From Stappia indica (GTDB lineage Bacteria > Pseudomonadota > Alphaproteobacteria > Rhizobiales > Stappiaceae), in NCBI RefSeq assembly GCF_001696535.1, contig NZ_MBQE01000001.1, positions 248,001 to 312,000 of the forward strand: a stretch of DNA of 64,000 nt, in the 5' to 3' direction. The position numbers and the translations under genes were made by a program. Under the pieces are notes generated by a model. The model was not told where the DNA came from. It saw nothing but the letters and a program-made list of their open reading frames with translations, and searched no databases. How positions within the stretch are numbered: the first letter of the stretch is position 1; each line of letters begins with the position of its first letter. Shown here piece by piece: positions 56,463-64,000 of the stretch.

Positions 56463-56789
56463 TTACTCGACGGTGATCTTGGATTCGCTGGAGTAGACCG
56501 AGCCGTCGTCGTCCACCCAGGTGAACTTGAACGTGCCCGTCTCCGGCACCTTGGCGCTGAATTCCAGATAGGGATTGGCCGAGATCGCAGGCTCGAGATC
56601 GCAGGAGAAGACGGTCTTCCCGTTGAACTCGCAGGTGAACTTGTTGATGATCGACCGCGGAATGACATTTCCCTTGTCGTCCTTGCGCTGGCCGGACTCC
56701 ATCGTGTGGGAAATGAGGGTCTTGATCTGGATGACCTCGTCCTTGGACGCCGTCTTCGGCACCTTGACGCGGGGCTTGGAACTGGACAT
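56463..56789 (-). CDS. soxZ: Thiosulfate carrier partner SoxZ
   Basis: Cytoplasmically synthesised partner exported with SoxY as a heterodimer. The 108-residue product has the SoxZ fold with ISHTMESGQRKDDKGNVIPR, SIINKFTCEFNGKTVF and VDDDGSVYSSESKITVE at the end. It has no signal peptide, as expected since SoxY carries the Tat signal. soxY lies 52 bp upstream. Confidence 0.96.
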   Translation of the reverse strand: MSSSKPRVKVPKTASKDEVIQIKTLISHTMESGQRKDDKGNVIPRSIINKFTCEFNGKTVFSCDLEPAISANPYLEFSAKVPETGTFKFTWVDDDGSVYSSESKITVE

Positions 56790-56841
56790 CTCGCGCTCCT
56801 GCTGGCGATGAATGTTGAAGAATGGACGCAGGCGGGCCGGC

Positions 56842-57294
56842 TTAGCCGCCGCAGCCGCCGATCGTCACCTTGACGGTCTTGCGGTCCATGAAGACCTTGC
56901 CCGTCGACGTCTTGGCCAGTGCGATCACATCCTGCGTCTTGGCAAGCCGCATGCGGGTGGTGGCATCCGCCGAGCCCGACATGGACGAGAAGTGGAACGT
57001 CGCAACGCCCGGCTGCGGGTTGCCGGCCGCCAGCAGCATGACAGCGGTCACATGGTCCGCATCGGTCATCGGGCTGTCGACGGACACGCCGATCGGCACG
57101 GTATTGCCGTTCTCGGCGATCTCCGGTGCGGACAGCGAAACGGTGCCCGTCTCGATGGAGGCGCCGCCGGCAAAGGCATCGATCGCCGCCTGGACCTTGG
57201 CGTCTTCCGCCGATGCGAAGCGCGGCAGCCCCGTCATCGCAAGAACGGCGGCTCCGGCACCCAGGGCAAGCGCCTGGCGTCGTGTCATGTTCAT
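56842..57294 (-). CDS. soxY: Thiosulfate carrier SoxY
   Basis: Carries the sulfur intermediate on its C-terminal cysteine during Sox catalysis. The 150-residue product has a Tat signal (MNMTRRQALALGAGAAVLAM) and the flexible swinging arm GGCGG at the extreme C-terminus with the carrier Cys at 148. Between soxX (57 bp upstream) and soxZ. Confidence 0.97.
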   Translation of the reverse strand: MNMTRRQALALGAGAAVLAMTGLPRFASAEDAKVQAAIDAFAGGASIETGTVSLSAPEIAENGNTVPIGVSVDSPMTDADHVTAVMLLAAGNPQPGVATFHFSSMSGSADATTRMRLAKTQDVIALAKTSTGKVFMDRKTVKVTIGGCGG

Positions 57295-57351
57295 CTCGAG
57301 TTCCTCGCTAAGAATTCGGCTGGTCGCGGCACGCCATCCGGTGACCGCGGC

Positions 57352-57807
57352 TCAGTCCTTGAGCGTCATCAGGTAGGCGACCACATCCTCGACCTGCTGC
57401 GCGGTCATGATGGTCTTGCCGGCAAATTTGGGCGCCACGCGGTGGAAGCCGTCATTGCGGTAGAACGCCGGCATCACGGTACCCTCGTAGACCATCTTCG
57501 GATTGACGATGATCATACGCAGGGTCGCCTCGTCCCAGCGGTCGGCAACGCCGTCGAGCGGCGGCCCGACCTCGCCGTGAAACTGCTGGTCGGACAGCTC
57601 CGTGGCCGTATGGCAGGCAACGCAATTGCCGAGCCGGCGGTCGATCACCGCCTTGCGTCCGGCGGCCGGATCTCCGGGGACGCCTGTCAGCGATTTCGGA
57701 ATGGTTCCGTCGACAACTTCGTAGGACACGATGTCTTCGGCACTGGCCGCTGCAACGCCTGCAAGCAGGATGCACGCAGCCGACAGACCCCTACGAAAGA
57801 GGCTCAT
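57352..57807 (-). CDS. soxX: Monoheme cytochrome SoxX
   Basis: Small cytochrome subunit of the SoxAX thiosulfotransferase. The 151-residue product has a signal peptide ending ASAED near 24, the heme site CVACH at 62-66 and a Met ligand at about 112 in EGTVMPAFYRNDG. First gene of the structural soxXYZAB series; a SqrR-like operator lies about 130 bp upstream. Confidence 0.95.
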   Translation of the reverse strand: MSLFRRGLSAACILLAGVAAASAEDIVSYEVVDGTIPKSLTGVPGDPAAGRKAVIDRRLGNCVACHTATELSDQQFHGEVGPPLDGVADRWDEATLRMIIVNPKMVYEGTVMPAFYRNDGFHRVAPKFAGKTIMTAQQVEDVVAYLMTLKD

Positions 57808-57935
57808 GGGCTATTTCCTTCCCTCTGACCGGCTTGCGCCAGCTTCAGGCCGCGTTCCCGGCCTTGTCTTCTTGACGGTCGATTCAACCGACCTGATGAA
57901 ACCGTAGCACCATCGAGAGGGGCAATCAATTCACA

Positions 57936-57953
57936 TATTCATTTATGAGAATA
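57936..57953. promoter_or_regulatory. SoxR/SqrR-like operator before soxX
   Basis: TATTC-ATTTATGA-GAATA: exact ATTC-N8-GAAT with one further symmetric pair, in AT-rich DNA between soxV and soxX. ATTC-N8-GAAT is the motif I recall for the persulfide sensor SqrR, a relative of SoxR. Binding here is inferred. Confidence 0.6.
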
Positions 57954-57961
57954 CATCAATG

Positions 57962-57988
57962 CGACCGCATTCCCCCCGGATGCGGTCG
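57962..57988 (-). terminator. Hairpin after soxV
   Basis: Perfect 9-bp stem CGACCGCAT / ATGCGGTCG with a 9-base loop, six bases after the soxV stop. No T-run. It separates soxV from the soxX promoter region. Confidence 0.55.
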
Positions 57989-57993
57989 TCAGC

Positions 57994-58734
57994 TTAGCCG
58001 ATGACGGCGAGAGCGGGAAACGTTTCGAGCAGCCAGAAGGAGAAGCGGGCCATCTGGCCGGTCATGAAGGCGACGCCGGTGATGATCATGAACACGCCCA
58101 TCACCCGCTCCACAGTCACCATGTGCTTGCGGAAGCGGCGCATGAACCGCATGAACGGGCCCGCGAAAAGGCCCGCGATCAGGAACGGCACGCCGATCCC
58201 CAGCGCATAGGAGCCGAGCAGAACGGCGCCCTGCAATACCGATTCCTCGGTGCCTGCAACGAACAGGATCGCCGCCAGGATCGGCCCGACGCAGGGCGTC
58301 CAGCCGAACGCGAAGGCAAGGCCGATCACATAGGCGCCCAAGAGGCCCGCGGGCTTTCGCTCCACATGCACCCGCGCCTCCCGGTACAGCAGGCCGATGC
58401 GGAAGACGCCGAGGAAATGCAGCCCCATGACGATGATCGCGGCGCCCGCGAGATAGCCGAACACCTGGAGATGCTGCGTGACGAACTGGCCGATGAAGGA
58501 CGCGCTGGCCCCCATCGCCACGAAGACCGAAGAAAAGCCCAGAACGAAGGCGAGCGATGCGAAGAACACCTTGCGCGGATCGGCCTTCTGTTCCGCGCCC
58601 TCGCCTGTCAGTTCATCCAGCGAAACGCCCGCCAGAAAGCCGAGATAGGGCGGCACCAGCGGCAGGACGCAGGGAGACACGAAGGAAAGGAGACCTGCGA
58701 AAAACGCGCCGATGACGGTGATGTCCTGAAACAT
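57994..58734 (-). CDS. soxV: CcdA-type thiol-disulfide transporter SoxV
   Basis: Inner-membrane protein that moves reducing power from cytoplasmic thioredoxin to periplasmic SoxS/SoxW and SoxY. The 246-residue product has six predicted helices and the two redox cysteines in SFVSPCVLPLVPPYLGFLAG and FAFGWTPCVGPILAAILFV. Divergent from soxS. Distinguished from general cytochrome-maturation ccdA by its place in the sox island. Confidence 0.93.
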   Translation of the reverse strand: MFQDITVIGAFFAGLLSFVSPCVLPLVPPYLGFLAGVSLDELTGEGAEQKADPRKVFFASLAFVLGFSSVFVAMGASASFIGQFVTQHLQVFGYLAGAAIIVMGLHFLGVFRIGLLYREARVHVERKPAGLLGAYVIGLAFAFGWTPCVGPILAAILFVAGTEESVLQGAVLLGSYALGIGVPFLIAGLFAGPFMRFMRRFRKHMVTVERVMGVFMIITGVAFMTGQMARFSFWLLETFPALAVIG

Positions 58735-58850
58735 GAGCCTACCTGCTTGCTGTCTTGGACCGGGCGGAAGGGCGAGGTGAGCGGCGATCCGATATCACCG
58801 GGCATAGCGCATACACGCTACACGGCAATGTGACCCCTTGCCTCAACTCG

Positions 58851-58868
58851 TATTCCTCTTTTCGCATA
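58851..58868. promoter_or_regulatory. SoxR/SqrR-like operator between soxV and soxS
   Basis: TATTC-CTCTTTTC-GCATA, one mismatch from the symmetric site before soxX, in the AT-rich centre of the divergent soxV/soxS promoter region (58735-58942). Likely autoregulatory since soxS leads into soxR. Confidence 0.5.
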
Positions 58869-58942
58869 TGATCCACTTGTTTTGGTATAGGCTGGCGGGA
58901 TAGACCTGTCCCCTCACCTTTTGGCGATCAGAAAGAACGACG

Positions 58943-59344
58943 ATGCGCTGGCCGGCCCTGATGCTGCCCCTCATGCTGCTGACGGCTCTTGCCGTTTTCG
59001 CTGTGCCGCAGGCACGCGCGGCCGAGCTCGTCATGTTCGAACAGAAGGGCTGCGAGTGGTGCGCCCGCTGGCATGCGGAGATCGGACCGATCTACCCGAA
59101 GACCGAGGAAGGCCGCCAGGCGCCACTTCGTCGCGTCGACATCCACGAGCCGATGCCCGATGATCTGGGCTGGATGAAGGGCGAGCGGTTCACGCCGAGC
59201 TTCGCACTGATCGAGGACGGGCGCGAAATCGGCAGGATCCGCGGCTATCCGGGCCAGGACTTCTTCTGGGGACTGCTCGGACAGATGATCGAGAAGCTGG
59301 CCCCGTCCGACGAAGGCGCACCCAGCCGCCCGACATCCGGCTGA
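58943..59344 (+). CDS. soxS: Periplasmic thioredoxin-like protein SoxS
   Basis: A 133-residue exported thioredoxin-fold protein that keeps the SoxYZ carrier reduced, fed by SoxV. It has a signal peptide (to about ARA near 26) and the redox motif CEWC at 37-40 in MFEQKGCEWCARWHAEIGPI, followed by TPSFALIEDGREIGRIRGYP. The early CxxC and short length fit SoxS better than SoxW. soxR follows about 100 bp downstream on the same strand. Confidence 0.87.
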   Translation: MRWPALMLPLMLLTALAVFAVPQARAAELVMFEQKGCEWCARWHAEIGPIYPKTEEGRQAPLRRVDIHEPMPDDLGWMKGERFTPSFALIEDGREIGRIRGYPGQDFFWGLLGQMIEKLAPSDEGAPSRPTSG

Positions 59345-59444
59345 TCCGCCTGCATGCGGGTTGACCGCCGAACCTGTATACTGCGCGAAACCAAGCTCCG
59401 CTCCGCTCTGACGCGCGTGCGGACCGACGACAAGGGACACGCAC

Positions 59445-59777
59445 TTGGCACTGCCGGGAATCAAGGAACTCGAATGTTCGGACGACCTCGACCGGATTGT
59501 CGACCGGGCGAAAGTCGCGAGCGATTTCCTGAAGGCGATTGCTCACGAGAGCCGTTTGCTTATCCTGTGCATCCTGGCGGAAGGGGAGAAATCCGTCACG
59601 GAACTGGAGGCCCTGCTCTCGCTGCGCCAGCCGACCGTTTCGCAACAGCTTGCGCGGCTGCGGATGGACAAGCTGGTGACCACCCGGCGCGAGGGCAAGA
59701 CCGTCTACTACCGGCTAGCGAGCGACGATGCCCGCCAGATCATCGAGGCGGTCTACACCGTCTTCTGCCGGACGTGA
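59445..59777 (+). CDS. soxR: ArsR-family sulfur-responsive repressor SoxR (SqrR/BigR type)
   Basis: A 110-residue winged-helix repressor. The DNA-binding part is SVTELEALLSLRQPTVSQQL. Cysteines at 11, 42 (RLLILCILAEG) and 108 (VFCRT) match the arrangement in SqrR, where the 41/107 pair forms a polysulfide link on sensing sulfide. The start is TTG with AAGGGA upstream; no in-frame ATG exists nearby. Three operator-like sites in the sox island are its probable targets. Confidence 0.92.
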   Translation: MALPGIKELECSDDLDRIVDRAKVASDFLKAIAHESRLLILCILAEGEKSVTELEALLSLRQPTVSQQLARLRMDKLVTTRREGKTVYYRLASDDARQIIEAVYTVFCRT

Positions 59778-59864
59778 CGCGATAGGACTGCCGGCGGCAG
59801 TCGGGCGAATCGCCGACGGAGAAGACCCGATAAATCCAGCGTACGCGAAGGGGAGGCGCGGCCG

Positions 59865-60953
59865 ATGGAAATGCAGACATCCGTTGTGATGGCGCTGTGC
59901 GGCTTTGCCGGCGGCGCCGCTCTGGGCCTTGCCGCGCGTGTCGGCCGGTTCTGCACCATGGGCGCGCTCGAGGATGCATTCCTCGGCGGCGACCTGCGCC
60001 GGCTGCGCAGCTGGGCTCTCGCCATCGCCGTTGCATTGGCGCTGACCCAGATTGCGGTCGCGCTCGGCCATATCGATCCGGCGCGCTCGATCTACCTACC
60101 CTCCACCCTCCCCTGGCTCGGCGCGATTGCCGGCGGAATGATGTTCGGCGTCGGCATGGCACTCGTCGGCACCTGCGGCTTCGGGACGCTCGCGCGCATC
60201 GGCGGCGGCGACCTGCGCTCGGTCGTGACCTTCCTCGTCATGGCGGTCTCCGCCTATATGGCGATGCGCGGCGTGACCGGCGTCCTGCGCCAGGTCCTGA
60301 TCGATCCCTTCACCCTGTCGCTCGCCTCGCTCGGGGGCACGGGTCTAAACGACATTCTCGACACGGCGCTCGGGCTGGAGACCGGCGCGACGCTGGGGCT
60401 CATGATCGCCGGCGCGCTGGCTCTCTGGGCTCTGCGCGACGGCAGCTTCCGCGCCGAAACCCGTCTGGTCGTCAGCGGCATCGCCGTTGGCCTTGCAATC
60501 ACCGGCGGATGGCTGGCGACCGGCCTGCTCGGCAACAATCCCTTCGAGCCGCAGAAACTCGAATCCTTCACCTTCGTCCGTCCGCTGGGCGACACGCTGG
60601 TCTATGTCATGACCTATAGCGGGGCGACGCTGACCTTCGGCATCGGCTCCGTCTTCGGGGTGATCTTCGGTGCGGTCGCCGGCGCCCTGTTCAAGCGCGA
60701 GTTCCGGTGGGAGGCCTGCGACGATGTCCGCGAACTCCGCCGTCACATGGTCGGCGCCTTCCTGATGGGTACCGGGGGCATTCTCGCCTTCGGCTGCACC
60801 ATCGGCCAGGGCATCACTGCCGCCTCGGTGCTTGCTGTCTCCGCCCCGCTGGTGATGGTGTCCATCGCGGTCGGTGCCCGGCTCGGCCTCGCCTGGCTGG
60901 TCGAGGGCAGCATCATGGCGATGTTGGGCCAGCGCGGCTCGCACGGCGCCTGA
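59865..60953 (+). CDS. YeeE/YedE family transporter, probable sulfur-compound importer
   Basis: A 362-residue membrane protein with nine or more helices and the conserved cysteine motifs of the family: VGRFCTMGALEDAF, LVGTCGFGTLARIGGGDLRS and ILAFGCTIGQGITA. YeeE homologues import thiosulfate using such cysteines. GGGGAGG precedes ATG 59865. It is 87 bp after soxR on the same strand, so uptake of thiosulfate or a related compound is likely. Confidence 0.9.
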   Translation: MEMQTSVVMALCGFAGGAALGLAARVGRFCTMGALEDAFLGGDLRRLRSWALAIAVALALTQIAVALGHIDPARSIYLPSTLPWLGAIAGGMMFGVGMALVGTCGFGTLARIGGGDLRSVVTFLVMAVSAYMAMRGVTGVLRQVLIDPFTLSLASLGGTGLNDILDTALGLETGATLGLMIAGALALWALRDGSFRAETRLVVSGIAVGLAITGGWLATGLLGNNPFEPQKLESFTFVRPLGDTLVYVMTYSGATLTFGIGSVFGVIFGAVAGALFKREFRWEACDDVRELRRHMVGAFLMGTGGILAFGCTIGQGITAASVLAVSAPLVMVSIAVGARLGLAWLVEGSIMAMLGQRGSHGA

Positions 60954-60990
60954 CGCAAAAACAAAAGGGCGGCACGCGCGCACCGCCCTC
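60954..60990 (-). terminator. Intrinsic terminator of the TRAP-uspA operon
   Basis: Stem AGGGCGG / CCGCCCT (60966-60972 with 60983-60989), 10-base loop, followed on the minus strand by TTTTGTTTTT. A standard rho-independent terminator after uspA; it can also halt the convergent YeeE/YedE transcript. Confidence 0.85.
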
Positions 60991-61029
60991 GCCTCTCGAT
61001 CCTGTTCGTTTTCCGGAGTCGCCGGCGCG

Positions 61030-61467
61030 TCAGCGCTCGCGCACGACCAGCACCGACACCTGCGCATGCCGGACCACCCGGGCCGCGTTCGGCCCCAGCA
61101 GGTAGTCCTTCAGCTCCGGCCGATGCGAACCAATAACGATGAGGTCCGCCTTGACCTTGTCGGCGGCGACGAGGATCTCCTCGTAGATGTTGCCGTGGCC
61201 GATCACCGCCTGCACCCGGGTGCCCTTCGGCACATGGGTGTCGATAAACCCGTGCAACGCATCGCGCGCCTTCTGGATCGCCGTCTTCTCATAGTCGCCG
61301 GGGAAGAACGATCCGACGATGCTGCGGCCGAAATCCGGCACGGCGGTGAAGACATGCAGCGTGTCATCCGCCCCCACGGTCTCCATCGCCGCGGCGATCA
61401 CCTGGGCCGAGGTCGGCACGTCGCCGAGGTCGATACAGGCGAGGATATGCTTGAACAGCGAGCTCAT
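61030..61467 (-). CDS. Universal stress protein (UspA family)
   Basis: A 145-residue ATP-binding-type UspA protein: HILACIDLGDVPTSAQVIAA at the start and the nucleotide-binding loop VIGSHRPELKDYLLGPNAAR before VSVLVVRER. Its ATG overlaps the stop of the TRAP permease by four bases. In Halomonas the UspA protein TeaD is encoded with, and modulates, a TRAP transporter; a like role is plausible here. Confidence 0.93.
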   Translation of the reverse strand: MSSLFKHILACIDLGDVPTSAQVIAAAMETVGADDTLHVFTAVPDFGRSIVGSFFPGDYEKTAIQKARDALHGFIDTHVPKGTRVQAVIGHGNIYEEILVAADKVKADLIVIGSHRPELKDYLLGPNAARVVRHAQVSVLVVRER

Positions 61468-64000
61468 GCGGTCGCCTCCTTGTCGGCCTTCAGCCGCTTC
61501 TTCTCCTCGACGAGCTGCCGCTTGCGGCCGCGCTGCAGCATGTAGACCAGCCCCAGCAACAGCAGCGCCGGAATGTAGAACAGCTCGCGGGGCGGCTGGG
61601 CCGTCGGTACGTCGAGCGTCTCGAAGACCTGATCGAAATCGAAACCGGCCTGCTGCGCGGGCGAGTCATATGCGGTTCCGTCGACGATCAGCTTGCCGTC
61701 CTGCTCGAACACCATCAGTCCGAACGCTTCCAGCCGCTCGTCGCCCGTCGCCTCGTTGCCGACCGGGATCATCATCGTCAGCGTGATCGGGTCGCCCACG
61801 TCGTTCATGCCCGACACCGTCGCACGCAATTCCGTGCCCGGCGTTGCCCGCTCCAGCGTCTCGACGAGGCTGGTCGGATCCACTTGGTCATAGGGCGCGA
61901 CGGCAAGATCCATCCAGAAGCCGGGACGGAACAGCGTGAACGCCACCAGGATCAGCGCGGCCGATTCCCAAAGCCGCGAGCGCACGATGAAGTAGCCCTG
62001 CGCCCCTGCCGTGAAGACGAGGATGGCCGCCGTCGCGACGATGAAGACCACGACGCCCTCCAGCGGCGTCACGTCGATCAGCAGGATGTCGGTGTTGAAG
62101 ATGAACAGGAACGGCAGCAGCGCGGTGCGCAGCGAATAGAAGAACGCCACGAAACCGGTGCGGATCGGATCGCCGCCCGAGACCGCCGCCGCCGCAAATG
62201 AGGCAAGCCCCACCGGCGGCGTCACGTCCGCCATGATGCCGAAGTAGAACACGAACAGATGCACCGCCACGAGCGGCACGATCAGTCCGTTCTGCTGCCC
62301 GAGCGCGACGATCACCGGCGCCAGCAGCGACGAGACGACAATGTAGTTGGCCGTCGTCGGCAGGCCCATGCCCAGGATCAGGCTGAGGATGGCGGTGAAG
62401 ATCAGGATCAGCAGGATCTGGCCCTGGCTGAGGAATTCCACCAGCGCCGCCAGCACCGCGCCGACGCCCGTCTGCGACACCGCACCGACGATGATGCCCG
62501 CCGCTGCCGTCGCGATGCCGATGCCGATCATGTTGCGGGCACCGGCAATCATGCCGTCGATCAGCTCCGACCAGCCGCGCGCCACCGTGCCTTCCGTCGG
62601 CTCATTGCGGAAATAGGCGAAGAGCGGGCGCTGGGTCAGCAGGATGAAGATCATCAGCATCGCCGCCCAGAAGGCCGACAGCGACGGCGACAGCCGCTCC
62701 ACCATCAGGCACCAGATCAGCACGAAGACCGGCAGCAGGAAGTGCAGGCCCGACTTGACCGTCGGCCCCGGTTCCGGCAGCCGCACCACCGGCACGTTCG
62801 GATCGTCCATCTCCAGATCCGGAAACTGCGAGCAGTACCGCACCAGCCCGACATAGACGGCCAGCAGAAGCACCGCGACCGCCCATTGCGTCCAATTGCC
62901 GGTGACGCGAGTGAGCACGTCCATGAAGAAGAACAGGCCGAAGGAGGCGATGGCCGAGACGCCGATGACCAGCGCGCCGGTCGACAGCACGCGCATGCGC
63001 GTGTCCTCGCCCGCCCGCGAGCGCAGCAGCGCCATCACGCAGGCGATGAGGCCGAGCACGATCAGGACCGCGAACAGGCGGTTCTGCGAGCTGCCGAGCG
63101 CCTCGAAGGCCGCGAACAGGTAGTAGATGCCTCCCGCGATCGCCAGCATCACCGAGATCGTCACGCCGAAGGAGATCAGCGCCCATTTCAGCGGCTTGGG
63201 CTCGCTCGCCCGCGGCAGGCCCTCCATGCCCTTCCGCATCGCTTCCAGGTGCACGATGTAGACGAGCGCGATGTAGGAGATGATCGCCGGGATGAAGGCG
63301 TGCTTGACCACCTCGAAATACGAGATGCCGATATATTCCACCATCAGAAAGGCGGCGGCGCCCATCACCGGCGGCATGATCTGGCCGTTGACCGACGAGG
63401 CCACCTCGACGGCGCCGGCTTTTTCCGGCGAGAAGCCGACACGGCGCATCATCGGGATCGTGAAGGTGCCGGTGGTCACCACATTGGCGATGGACGAGCC
63501 GGAGATGAGACCGGTCATGCCGGAGGCGACGACGGCAGCCTTGGCTGGCCCGCCGCTGAAATGGCCCATCAGCGAGAAGGCGACCTTGATGAAGTAGTTG
63601 CCGGCCCCCGCCTTGTCGAGCAAGGCGCCGAACAGCACGAACAGGAAGACGAGATCGGTCGAAACGCCGAGCGCGATGCCGAAGACGCCTTCCGTCGACA
63701 ACCACTGATGGAAGGCGACGGCGTTGAAGCTGGCGCCCTTCCAGGCAAGCAGACCGGGCGCATAGGGGCCGAGGAACGTGTAGCCGAGGAAGATGATCGC
63801 AACGATCATCAAGGGCGGCCCGAGGGCGCGGCGCGTCGCCTCCAGCAGGAACAGGATGCCGAGCACGGCGACGACGACGTCGGTGCCGTTCGGGTTGTTC
63901 GGCCGGTCGGCGAGCCGCGTGCCCATCAGGCTCTTGATCAACGCGGTGTCGAAGACGAAGAGATACAGCGCGCAGGCAGTCGCGCCGATGGCCAGCGCCC
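61464..64000 (-). CDS. TRAP transporter 4TM/12TM fused permease, 5' end beyond window
   Basis: Fused small and large membrane subunits of a TRAP (TAXI-type) solute importer. The frame is open to the right edge (845 codons visible), with the start outside. Large-subunit marks include GLISGSSIANVVTTGTFTIP, SSVNGQIMPPVMGAAAFLMV, ILGMGLPTTANYIVVSSLLA and FGIMADVTPPVGLASFAAAA. After the last main helices there is an extracytoplasmic segment resembling a DUF3394/PDZ-like domain (DGKLIVDGTAYDSPAQQAGF), then a final helix and a Lys-rich tail. The binding protein is not in the window. The substrate cannot be read from sequence. Confidence 0.93.
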   Translation of the reverse strand, partial: ALAIGATACALYLFVFDTALIKSLMGTRLADRPNNPNGTDVVVAVLGILFLLEATRRALGPPLMIVAIIFLGYTFLGPYAPGLLAWKGASFNAVAFHQWLSTEGVFGIALGVSTDLVFLFVLFGALLDKAGAGNYFIKVAFSLMGHFSGGPAKAAVVASGMTGLISGSSIANVVTTGTFTIPMMRRVGFSPEKAGAVEVASSVNGQIMPPVMGAAAFLMVEYIGISYFEVVKHAFIPAIISYIALVYIVHLEAMRKGMEGLPRASEPKPLKWALISFGVTISVMLAIAGGIYYLFAAFEALGSSQNRLFAVLIVLGLIACVMALLRSRAGEDTRMRVLSTGALVIGVSAIASFGLFFFMDVLTRVTGNWTQWAVAVLLLAVYVGLVRYCSQFPDLEMDDPNVPVVRLPEPGPTVKSGLHFLLPVFVLIWCLMVERLSPSLSAFWAAMLMIFILLTQRPLFAYFRNEPTEGTVARGWSELIDGMIAGARNMIGIGIATAAAGIIVGAVSQTGVGAVLAALVEFLSQGQILLILIFTAILSLILGMGLPTTANYIVVSSLLAPVIVALGQQNGLIVPLVAVHLFVFYFGIMADVTPPVGLASFAAAAVSGGDPIRTGFVAFFYSLRTALLPFLFIFNTDILLIDVTPLEGVVVFIVATAAILVFTAGAQGYFIVRSRLWESAALILVAFTLFRPGFWMDLAVAPYDQVDPTSLVETLERATPGTELRATVSGMNDVGDPITLTMMIPVGNEATGDERLEAFGLMVFEQDGKLIVDGTAYDSPAQQAGFDFDQVFETLDVPTAQPPRELFYIPALLLLGLVYMLQRGRKRQLVEEKKRLKADKEATA

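Overview
This window is high-GC chromosomal DNA from an alphaproteobacterium, most likely of the order Hyphomicrobiales (Rhizobiales). The evidence is gene order and family type: dusB-ntrB-ntrC-ntrY-ntrX-trkA-dat-hfq-hflX, a fused ispDF, a pyruvate dehydrogenase E1 beta subunit carrying its own lipoyl domain, a DUF1127-like small protein, and an NtrX lacking the GAFTGA loop. The complete sox set plus sulfide dehydrogenase points to a facultative sulfur oxidiser that also lives on organic substrates. The genus cannot be fixed from the sequence alone; Stappiaceae-like bacteria are a reasonable guess. No rRNA, tRNA, CRISPR array, insertion sequence or phage gene was recognised.

Region 1 (1-7.2 kb) looks like a methylated-amine module. 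It has a Tat-exported family 5 solute-binding protein (cut by the left edge), a 535-bp divergent control region, a non-pyrrolysine MttB-superfamily methyltransferase, a dimethylglycine/sarcosine dehydrogenase-type flavoprotein with a C-terminal folate-binding GCV_T module, and a convergent LysR regulator. Region 2 (7.3-11.9 kb) has a DUF1127-like small protein, a xylB-xylA pair behind an AT-rich operator-like site, a small membrane protein, and a divergent MmyB-type regulator with repeated sites between the two.

Region 3 (11.9-27.4 kb) is conserved housekeeping: arfB, mazG, hfq-hflX, a D-amino-acid aminotransferase, trkA, the NtrYX and NtrBC two-component pairs, dusB, ispDF, the cinA C-terminal domain gene and a small secreted protein. 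Region 4 (27.4-36 kb) is the pyruvate dehydrogenase/lipoate cluster: pdhA-pdhB-pdhC-lpdA, two GlsB/YeaQ-type membrane proteins, a hotdog thioesterase, lipA and a Coq10/RatA-type START protein, followed upstream by an FtsB/DivIC-like gene. Region 5 (36-49.5 kb) holds mfd, sdhE, recG, DUF502 and DUF454 membrane proteins, a cysteine-rich repeat secreted protein, glmS, a SPOR-like protein and an EamA exporter.

Region 6 (49.5-64 kb) is the sulfur-oxidation island. soxV-X-Y-Z-A-B-C-D-E-F run on the minus strand. soxS-soxR and a YeeE/YedE-type sulfur-compound transporter run divergently. A TRAP 4TM/12TM fusion permease (cut by the right edge) overlaps a uspA gene beyond it. SoxR carries the cysteine pair of SqrR/BigR-type persulfide sensors, and three sites resembling the ATTC-N8-GAAT operator of that family lie before soxX, between soxV and soxS, and before soxC.

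I saw no clear previously undescribed system. The best leads are the cysteine-rich repeat protein, the inferred SoxR regulon sites, the MttB/flavoprotein pairing without a local corrinoid protein, and a recurring pattern of perfect GC-rich hairpins between genes of the sox and pdh-lip operons.
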